Source: Agapanthus africanus
Lineage: Eukaryota > Streptophyta > Magnoliopsida > Asparagales > Amaryllidaceae
NCBI GenBank assembly: GCA_030015575.1
Contig: JASDDO010000024.1
Span: 38,030,114 to 38,094,113 of the forward strand
Reading direction: 5' to 3'
DNA: 64,000 nt
Positions 55,206 to 64,000 of the stretch are shown here, one piece after another (within the stretch, counting starts at the first letter, position 1; the number at the start of each line of letters is the position of its first letter). The position numbers were made by a program, and so were the translations under genes. Under the pieces are notes generated by a model. That model was not told where the DNA came from. It saw nothing but the letters and a program-made list of their open reading frames with translations, and searched no databases.

Positions 55206-56252
55206 ATTCGATACTTGCTACATTTTACTGTTGGGCATCCATTTGATGCATGTGCACTACCTGACATGACCTGATACACCACTGCTTGACTTTATACCTG
55301 ATCCTATTCCTAATGCCGACAATCCTGACATGTTGTCCCGATGGACATATCCTGTTGTCTGTATAGACAATCATGTACCTACTTGATCCTGTGTTGGCAT
55401 TAGCTCCAGATTTATCAATACCTGACTTGAACACATAACTTGGGGGTAAGGAGAAATCAATGATGAAACATGACTTGTAACTCAACAGTTCGACGCTTAT
55501 ACTGATCAGTTTTGGGGGCTAGGCCAGTCCCGGGATGATGTTGCTGACATCATTCGTCTGTACATATTTCCTGTTTGTGCTTAGCGGCACGTCTCGGATT
55601 CAGCCCCGAGAGTCTGGACCGTGTTCTCGGGTATGCATGGGATACTATTGAGTTATATCGACGATTCATCAAATTGATTTCAAAGACTTGAGAGTAGATA
55701 ACCCGGTAATATAGTTAGATTACTCATCGCACATCACATACACTGATACACTTCACCGTTCCATACTCATGTTACTGTTATACACTTGTTACTGTTTATA
55801 CTCATGCCTGCATATCTTGTTATCTCCTGAGTATATTTTATTGTTTGATATTATGACGCACTGACGTCTGGGTTTTGCATGGCCCAGATCTTCTATCTTT
55901 GTCGCAGGCTGATCAGGAGTATTTCCGCCGTCAGGCCGAGCAGTGAGGATCCTGTTAGTATTTAGATTGGTTTAGTTTTATTTTCGTACTTTCATTTCCT
56001 GTTGTGAGCCCGTATTTGGGACGTACTTTCCAGATGTTATTGTTTATTGGATTTATTGCTTCCGTATATTATTTCTTGACTCGTTTATTCTGGCATATGG
56101 ACATGTACTAGATAGTCTATTTTATTTTACTGTTCTTGATATCTTATAGACAACCGTAATGTGACTGTAGAGAGATGTTTCCTAGCCACAGGTAGCATGG
56201 TTGGCTCTGTCACGTGCTGATTTTAGTGCACTCTGGGAAGCGGGGCGTGACA

Positions 56253-57653
56253 CAAGCTGATGATCCTCGATTGCAGAAGTTCAGAGAGCAGGTGGAAGCC
56301 GGACTAAGAACAGACTTACTCATACATTAAGACGGTTCTTTGAGATTCGGTAGCAGACTCTGCGTTCCCAAGAGGGATGTTCGAGAAGAAGTACTAGCCA
56401 AGGCTCATAGTTCAGCTTATTCTGTGCATCTAGGAGGCACGAAAATGTATCGAGATCTGAAGCAACACTATTGGTGGAACGGGATGAAGCGAGAGATTGC
56501 ACGGTTTGTATCCAAGTGCTTAGTATGCCAGCAAGTAAAGGCTGAACACCAGAGAACAGCTGGACCGTTGCAACCTCTTCCGATACCCGAATGGAAATGG
56601 GAGCACATCACTATGGATTTTGTGACTGCTTTACCGTGGAGTCCAAGAGGCAACTCCGTTTGGGTTATCGTCGACCGTCTTACGAAAGCAGCACACTTTA
56701 TACCCTTCCGAGTGGGACAGACGACAGAGTCGCTTGCGGATAAATACATGCAAGAGGTAGTGCGACTTCACGGAGTTTCGGTCAGTATAGTGTCAGATCG
56801 AGACACCGGATTTGTTTCGCACTTTTGGAAGAGCTTACAGAAGAGTCTGGGTACACGTCTCAAGTTCGGCACGGCTTACCATCCACAGATGGACGGACAA
56901 TCCGAGTGTACTATTCAGACGCTCGAGGAAATGTTGAGGGCGTGCATGCTAAACTTCCAGGGTTCTTGAGAGGATCGCCTTCATCTGGTGGAGTTTTCTT
57001 ATAACAACAGCTTCCATGCTAGCATCCAGATGGCTCCATTCGAAGCACTTTACGGACGGAAATGTCGATCCCCTGTTTGTTGGGATCACGTGGGTGAGCA
57101 AATATTACTGGGCCCCGAACTTATTGTTCAGACGGTAGAAAAGGTCCAGATGATCAGACAGCGCATTAAGACGGCCCGGGACCGACAGAAGAGTTGGGCG
57201 GATTCCAGCAGGAGAGCGCTAGAATTCAAAGTCGGAGATCATGTGTTTCTGAATATTTCACTTACCCGCGGTGTTATCAAGTTTGGAAGTCGCGGGAAAC
57301 TCGGTCCCCGATTCATCGGACCATTCGAGATATTGGAACGAGTAAGAGAAGTGGCTTACCGTCTTGCCTTACCCCCATCGTTAGCGGGCGTACACAACAC
57401 ATTTCATGTGTCACAGTTGCGGCGCTGCGTTCGAGACGACAGCCACGTTCTCGATCATTCTGAATTGACTCTGCGTACCGATTTAACTTATGTAGAGCGG
57501 CCTACTACTATACTCGACCGTAGAGAGAAGGTGCTGAAGAATAAAGTCATTTCGTTAGTACGAGTGTCTTGGGACGGTCGTTCTCTTGGAGAATCTACCT
57601 GGGAACGTGAGGAGGATATAAGTTCACGGTTCCCATATCTTTTCGAGTAGCTA
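56253..57653 (+). pseudogene. Integrase of A
   Basis: Resumes A after F. H2C2 finger: H in KAHSSAYSVHLGG and CLVCQQVKAEHQ (about 56400-56540). Core: ITMDFVTALPW, IVSDRDTGFVSHFW and QSECTIQTLEEML hold D, D and E. An early TAA precedes 56330. TGA at 56967 replaces a Trp codon, and the same frame goes on. The C-terminal part has [44 protein letters not shown] and a chromodomain-like tail ending WEREEDISSRFPYLFE. This form is typical of Del/Tekay chromoviruses. Confidence 0.92.
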
Positions 57654-57720
57654 TTTGTATCGCCGCTTTCTTTTTCGTTCTTTTAATTTCGAGGACAAAA
57701 TTTTTGTAAGGGTGGTATGA
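57654..57720 (+). other. 3' untranslated segment and polypurine tract of A
   Basis: AATTTCGAGGACAAAATTTT then GTAAGGGTGGTATGA. The first part is the conserved sequence before the 3' LTR in Del/Tekay elements, also seen before the G LTR at 61861-61880. Confidence 0.85.
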
Positions 57721-60700
57721 TATAATACCCAGTTCTTTTTTGTACGCCAATATTCGTATTTAAATAAAGTGTTGTTTACAAAATTTGTTCATTTATATTA
57801 TATTTATTTTTTTATTTTATTTTCAAAGCCCTAATCTATATTTTTACCCAAATAGTTTTCACTAAACAAATCTAACCCAAAACCCAAGTCCATCTTTAAT
57901 CCCACTCTTTTTCTTTCTAAATTTTTCTTGAGCCCAAGCCCAAAAAGCCCAATAAACCTTCACTTCCTTTTACCCAACAGTTACCTTCTCCCTTTCAAAA
58001 TTCAAAAAAAAATATTCTAATTTAAAATCCAAATCCTACCTAATCCATTCCTTAACTCCATAATTAAAACCAAATTATTCTAATTAATTTCTCCTTTACT
58101 CTCTTTACTCTCTGTCTCTTCTTTATTTTTCATTTCTTATTTTTATTTTAAAAAAAACCCAACCCCACGTTCTCTCACTCTCTCACAGTCCACTCTCTGT
58201 CTCTCTCCTCTCATTATACATATAAAATATTTTCTTGGATACCAACACCTCCCTTCCTCCCTATTCTCACCTCCCTTCCTCGTTCTCTAATTCTTCTTCC
58301 CGCCTTCGTCCTTCCTCCGCGAAACCAGAACCCCCGCATCGCCTGCCTTCTCCTCGCCACCACCTCTTCTTCCTCCTATCCCCTTCTTCCTGACGAGAAG
58401 ATCCCCGACCTCGACTTCACCCGAGAACCCACTGCAACCCATCCCGTGTTCCCTGCACATCCCATCTCCTGCGCCTCATTGCCGCCGAAGCTCGCCTCGC
58501 CGTCGACCTCGTCGACACCTTCCTCCATCGTCTCTTTTCCTTCTTTCCTCAAGCCACACCTGAGAACCCCTAACAGCTATAGCTCCCTCATCATCACCGA
58601 CCACCCGACCACTGTGCCCACCACATCTCCGGCCATCGTCTCCATCATTCACCGATCCCGAGACCCTTGCTGCCGTAGCCCCGTTTCCATCAACCGAGCT
58701 CCACCATCACCGACCCGAGCTACCAGCCGAGTCCAAGCCCCGAAGCTGCACCGAGCTCGAGCCGAGGCCAAACTTTTCGCGTTGCCGTGTCGTGCCTAGT
58801 CCGTGCATGCAAAGTTCCGTGCCGTTCATCACCCTTCGCTGCTGTCGTGTTGCCGATCGTCGTTGTCAGGCAAGTTTCACAACTTGCTTATCATGCTACG
58901 ATTAGTATTGTGATTAGTTATAGATATAACTCAATAGCGAACATTGTGCAAATGGTGCTGAGGAAACCCAACTCGGACTTATGACCAGGATGATATTATA
59001 TGAAAATTTAGAGATAACAACTAGTTTCGAGTAGTTAAGGAAAACGTGTGTTTTTGTTTGATACTGAATGTTCACCTTAGGCGTTTGATACAAACCTTAT
59101 GCGAAAACCCAAATAAAATATGGCGGAATTTATGAATACTAGATTCCTGTAGTGATAATGGATAACACGTAAAGAGTTGGGTCGAAAATACGTACCTTAA
59201 CACCGTGAAATGGTATCCCCATTTAGATCCGTCAAGTCTGAAACTTTCCATACCTGAAAATTGTGAAAATCATAGTAAATTGGATACACATCGGAATGTT
59301 GTGTTCGAGGCATCATATCGAAACTGACTCGACAAACTAGAACCCCATATAACTTATATCTTGTTTCTGTTTTATATCAGTGGCAGAAACTGTTCGGGAG
59401 TGCGGCTCTGGACTGCAGTCTAGAGCAGCACTGCTTGTCGACACTTGAAATAAAATGCTTTTACACCTCTGTGTGAAAATGGTATTATGCGGAACCCTAT
59501 ACCGTAGCGAAGATATATATGTTATTTAACTATTGGAAATAGTTTCATTCTTTTTTACCATCGTTTTCTATTTTAATCACTTTTTAAACCATCAGTACAT
59601 ACAGCAGTACCAAGCAGGGACAGAACGTATATCCCGATATTGAATAATGCATAACTCCCAACACACAGCCGATATTATCGATCCGTCTGATGCGTTGGAA
59701 ACCTGACTAATAAAACTAAATATTATCCAATTTAGCATCACCTAATTATGATCCCAACAGGGTGAAAACTGTGTTACGAAATAGAATTTCAGTTCAAGAA
59801 CTGAATTTCCAGCATAGAACACTTAAAAAGAAAAGACCGTAATTTGCAAACCCAAAACCCGATTGACTAAAAACCAGTTTCATTGATTCTTTGATTAAGT
59901 TTACTTCTTATCCCTTTTGTATCATTTTATTAAATCTTTAACGTACGATTTAATGTGATTTTTCTAAGTTCATAAGACGCATAATAACTTGCATTGCACA
60001 TGATTTGTTTAGCGGCATAAATGCTCATATTTTACCCAACTGCGATATCTATAGTCATAGTGAGCGCTCTTATTAATTTCAATATATAATGCATTGTCGA
60101 ACATGAATAGTATCGGTTTTATGTGTTGAGTACGCCAGTAAAAGTGAATGATTCACGATAGTGAATAATACAGTGAATAGTGAATAAAGCAGTGCTATTG
60201 ATGCGTACTTGTACACAACTAGCCCATACTCATAGATAGTGAAACCTGGGAAAAAAGGAGGAAATCGAAGTGAAAAGTAAATTGTATTTAGCGAGGTCGG
60301 TGATTTAGAGGATGATCATTCGAACAGCGACTCTTATATATTAGGTTTGGACCTAGCGGTCCGGCTGACAAGGTTATGTCCTGGGCAACAGTGGGCCGTA
60401 GTCTTGGGTACATATGAGACCCTCGTTAAACATGATCATTCCTTTCCGCAACTCGATTTCAAAAGTGACTTAGAGACCGATAGGGACACAGATCATACAT
60501 TGCATCATTTATTGACATATCGATTGCCTGCATTTATTATCTCCACCGTTTTTACTTTTATTTTTATTGCCACATTAATACTATTATAATATTGCTATTG
60601 CGTCATCCTGACGACCTGAGTATGCATGCTCAGAGTTTGAAGAGGACTGAATTTAGGATTCAGACCTACCATTCGAGCTTGCAGAGATCTAGATGGTCGT

Positions 60701-60972
60701 GCCTTCAGTGCTTTTACTGCTTTCTATAAATCAACCTTGTATTTGCACTTGGTTAGTAGTTTATTTTCTTTCATTCTATTGTAAACTGTGAACAATGAAA
60801 GCTGGTGTAATAAACTAGTGATGTGTTTTCTTTACTTCTATGCTGTGATTACTGATTACCATGTAATATTAGAAGCCGAAGTGTGACTACAGTGGGATTG
60901 TTCTCTAACCGTAGGAGCACGGCTGGCCTAGCCGCATTCCGTATTCCGTATTTTGGGAAGCGGGACGTGACA
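57721..60972 (+). repeat. 3' LTR of A (3252 bp)
   Basis: Starts TATAATACCC where the G and F LTRs start TGTAATACCC, so the terminal TG has become TA. Ends GGGACGTGACA. The following GTTTCCGATCGTGATACTCG is integrase sequence of element G, so A lies in G; GTTTC (60973-60977) is the predicted target copy. It includes a C-rich, CpG-rich segment (58250-58800). The rest shows no coding frame. Confidence 0.88.
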
Positions 60973-61829
60973 GTTTCCGATCGTGATACTCGATTTCTAT
61001 CCCACTTTTAGAGGAGTCTCAGGAAAGTTTGGGAACTCAATTGAAGTTTAGCACCGCCTATCATCCTGAAACAGATGGCCAGTCTGAAAGAACGATCCAA
61101 ACTCTTGAAGATATGTTGAGAGCATGCATGTTAGACTTCAAGGGTTCATGGGAGGATCATTTGCACTTGGTGGAGTTTTTTTATAATAACAGTTTTCAGG
61201 CGACTATACAAATGTCTCCATTCAAAGCATTATACGGTCGTAAGTGTCGCTCGCCTGTCTGTTGGGACGATGTTGGAGAAAGAAGATTGTTGGGACCAGA
61301 TATTATGCAAACGGTGGAGAAAGTTAACATGATCCGAAATCATATGAAGGCGGCACGAGATCGATATAAAAGTTTGGCTGATACAGGAAGAAGACCTCTG
61401 GAGTTCGCACTTGGTGATCTTGTATTCTTGAAGATATCACCAAACAGAGGAGTGATCCGATTTGGTAGTCGAGTTAAGCTTAGTTCTCGATTCGTGGGGC
61501 CTTTCGATATTATCGAGCGTGTTGGAGAGGTAGCTTATTGATTGGCGTTACCATCATCCTTTGCGGATGTTCATGACGTGTTTCATGTATCTCAACTGCG
61601 CAAGTATGTTCGAGATGAAACGCAAGTCTTAGATCATTCGGAACTAACAGTAAGGGAAGATTTAACATATGAAGAAAGACCAATGGCGATTGTGGATCGA
61701 CGAAAAAAAGTCCTCAAGAACAAAGTTATCCCTCTAGTACTTGTTTCATGGGAGAATCATTCGCATGGAGAATCTACTTGGGAACGTGAAGATGAGATCC
61801 AACAGAAGTTTCCACACCTCTTTTCTTAG
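60973..61829 (+). pseudogene. Integrase C-terminal part of element G
   Basis: The oldest element in view. Reads [12 protein letters not shown] at the A junction, with the second catalytic Asp, then a frame change near 61010. It continues with [20 protein letters not shown] (catalytic Glu), [20 protein letters not shown] and [18 protein letters not shown] at 61539 (probably from CGA) is followed in frame by VFHVSQLRKYV and a chromodomain-like tail WEREDEIQQKFPHLF, with the natural TAG at 61827. The N-terminal half of G lies left of A, outside the window. Confidence 0.9.
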
Positions 61830-61898
61830 ATCCATGTTTTCTTGTTTTTTCTTGTTCCGGGAATTTCGAGGACGAAATTCTTTTATGGTTGGGTATAA
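61830..61898 (+). other. 3' untranslated segment and polypurine tract of G
   Basis: AATTTCGAGGACGAAATTCT followed by TTATGGTTGGGTATAA, immediately before the TG of the LTR. Confidence 0.8.
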
Positions 61899-64000
61899 TG
61901 TAATACCCTAGCACTGTTATACTATATATTTATTTGGGGTATTTCAAATCTTGCGACAGATTTCTTGATTATTATTGCTTTTGGTGCGGATAGTGCATTT
62001 GGTAATTGTGGTTAATATCCGACCCGACCCGCATATTTGAAACCAATCATCGTTCAAGATTACGTCAAATATTTGCTGGTACAGAGGATCTATGCACATC
62101 TAGATTCTATACACATATATAATATATTTTGTATCCGCATATCATTTAAATAATACAAATAAAAACCAAATAGTATATTTTGATATCTAGCATGGCATGT
62201 TATCGTAACCCATATCATGTGGTTGCATCCATACATCATGTTCATGTCCTAAGTGTTAAAACAGACTCGTTTGGATCGCTACGTATATTTACGTAGATCC
62301 GTACTTGGGGGTATGCATTTTTATTGACCTGATATCGCATTATGGTTTTAACTTTTACGTATATTCTCCATATTTAAAAACTAGATTTTTAGAAAGGATC
62401 CGGGTAATTTTCAGAGTAATTTGATATTAGCTATATAATCCCAAATATATATATTATAATATTTCTTATGCTAACAGTTATATATATATAATATAAAATA
62501 TTGTCTAAACTAATTTTTCTCTGTCTCTCCCCCCCTTTGTCTCTCTCTATCTCTAAACGTGTGTATGTGTATATATATTATATTTATAAAACCTTATATA
62601 ATAACCCTTTCTCTCTCCTTCATCTTCTTCCCTCATGCCCGAGAACTCTGAAACCCTACCCATGCCCTCACCAAATCCTCGCCGCCGCCGTTCACCTCGT
62701 GTTCGCCCTCTCATCCTAGCCGTCCTCACCTCGTCATCCTCACCACCTCACCTCTCTCCTCTCCTTCCTGAGCACCACCCCCTGCAGTAACCTTCCGCGT
62801 ACCAACCCAGAAACCCCCAACCCCTCACTGCTGCTAACCACCATCGACCTGGTTGTCGCCACCAATCATCACCTCCGCCTTCACCTCCTCACCTCCCTTT
62901 CCTCTCTCGACATCCTAGACCACCGCCACCATCAACCTCACAACTTCCCGACCCCGAATGACCAACCCAAGAAACCCCAGCAACCTCGCCGGTGCAGCAC
63001 ATCGCCGTCGGCCATCGTCGCCGTCATCTCGCCTTTGTCCTCGCCACCCCAGAACCCAACACAACAGCCACCCAGTCTTCTTCTTCTTGTTGTTCTTTTC
63101 TTTATTTTTCTTGATTCTCCGATCATCTTGCCGGAGCTGCGTGCGTCGCCGACAATCCAGAAGACCAAGTCACCGTCGTCGTCCAGCTTAGTCACTACGT
63201 CACCTCACTGCTCAGCCAGGTCTAGTCCTGCGCGTGTAAGATTGCATCGCGACGTTATTTCCGACGTCGGACATGGCATCTGTATCTCGACGTGAGATCC
63301 GATCAGGCTAGTTTTAACTTGCAACATGTTATACTATTATATCGATATCTATATGAATAAGAATAGAGCATGTGTTTTATTATTCAGCAAATATTACAGA
63401 TTTACGGTTTTACGGTATCCGTACTGATAATCATTTATCTAGTAGCATGCCGGAACATCATGATATCATTATACTACTATATCAGTACAACATGTTATCT
63501 AGTTTGAATCATACATGTTAATGGATGTATAATGGTTATTACAAATAGATACATATGCATCCTGGTATCAGTTGTGTTTATCATGTTCCGATATTGATTA
63601 CAGTTTCATAATGGGTATCTGTTTGGTTAATATACATCATATGACATGTTCATGACACACTACCAGACTTGTTACTTGGATCATATTGCTAATGCCAACA
63701 ATCATGATTTGTTGTCCTGACGGACGTGACTTGTTGTCTGCATAGACGAGGACTGTACCTGCTTGATCCTGTGTTGGCATTAGATTTATATCGTTAATAC
63801 ATGACTTGAACACAAACCTGAGGGAAAAGGGGAAATCAATAATGTAACCGAAACATAACTCAAGAGGATATTATTATTGTTTGTCGTGGTTCCGGGCGTT
63901 ACGGAATAAATCATTGTTTGCGGTGTTTCTGGGCGTTACGGAATAAATCATTGTTTGCCGTGTTTCCAGGCATTACGAAATAAATCATTGTTACCGTAGT
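61899..64000 (+). repeat. 3' LTR of G, right end outside window
   Basis: TGTAATACCCTAGC at 61899. Same family type as solo LTR F: AT-rich start, a CT/AT-rich stretch (62500-62620), a CpG-rich pyrimidine-biased part (62630-63240), then AT-rich sequence. A 37-bp tandem repeat occupies the last 125 bases. ORFs in the C-rich part are compositional and not genes. Confidence 0.88.
63876..64000. repeat. 37-bp tandem repeat
   Basis: Units begin ATTGTTTG or ATTGTT at 63876, 63913, 63950 and 63987, a period of 37, with core GGGCGTTACGGAATAAATC. It continues past the window edge. Confidence 0.93.

Larger units (their letters stand above)
52822..56252 (+). mobile_element. Element F: solo LTR, Del/Tekay type (3431 bp)
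   Basis: TGTAATACCC...GGGGCGTGACA flanked by CAAGC at 52817-52821 and 56253-56257. No primer site, coding domain or second LTR inside, so it is a solo LTR left by LTR-LTR recombination. It resembles the 3' LTR of G (CCGACCCGACCCGC, TTGGGGGTATGCATTTT, GATCCTGTGTTGGCATTAG are shared). Contains a (TC)n(TA)n run (about 53467-53542), a CpG-rich pyrimidine-biased segment (53600-54500) and local tandem duplications (54603-55205). Confidence 0.92.

Overview
The window is plant nuclear heterochromatin made almost entirely of nested LTR retrotransposons. I see no ordinary host gene, rRNA, tRNA gene or CRISPR array. Evidence for a plant: a tRNA-Asp primer site next to Athila-type gag-pol, a Tat-type element with a second (aRNH) RNase H, a copia element with the initiator-Met primer site, and Del/Tekay-type chromovirus fragments. 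The species cannot be named.

Nest order, read from interrupted reading frames and 5-bp target duplications. G (Del/Tekay type, oldest; IN C-terminus at 60973-61829 and 3' LTR from 61899) is interrupted by A (another Del/Tekay-type element). A's coding region is scattered at 11019-13204, 51952-52821 and 56253-57653, and its 3' LTR is 57721-60972. A was hit three times: by E (Athila type, window start to 11018, in gag), by B (Tat type, 13205-51951, TSD AACGG, in reverse transcriptase) and by F (solo Del-type LTR, 52822-56252, TSD CAAGC, between RNase H and integrase). B was hit twice: by C (copia, 18703-28449, TSD ACAAG) and by D (Athila-related element without pol, minus strand, 39899-46663, TSD CTACC). 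Hand counts of LTR differences rank the insertions: C is nearly new (about 4 in 1884), then E (about 10 in 680), then D (about 31 in 1383). B is clearly older.

Only C keeps an intact polyprotein (22610-26551). E keeps one frame across gag-PR-RT-IN with four nonsense codons. B, A and G carry stops and frameshifts.

The most notable system is on the minus strand of B, downstream of its pol. It is a multi-exon antisense gene of the plant-mobile-domain type (38316-49736, split by D). I deduce seven GT-AG introns, all phase 1, and every internal exon is a multiple of three. An antisense TATA box (50450-50457) and paired G-boxes sit beside B's 3' LTR. Between the convergent ends of sense pol and this gene (34959-38315) lie arrays of short hairpins whose stems vary with compensatory changes, and a 116-bp tandem repeat.

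Two further cross-element signals stand out. A 45-nt block differs at one base between the leaders of E (Ty3) and C (Ty1). A CCGCGG dyad cassette recurs in the LTRs and leaders of E and D and, in altered form, in the leader of C.
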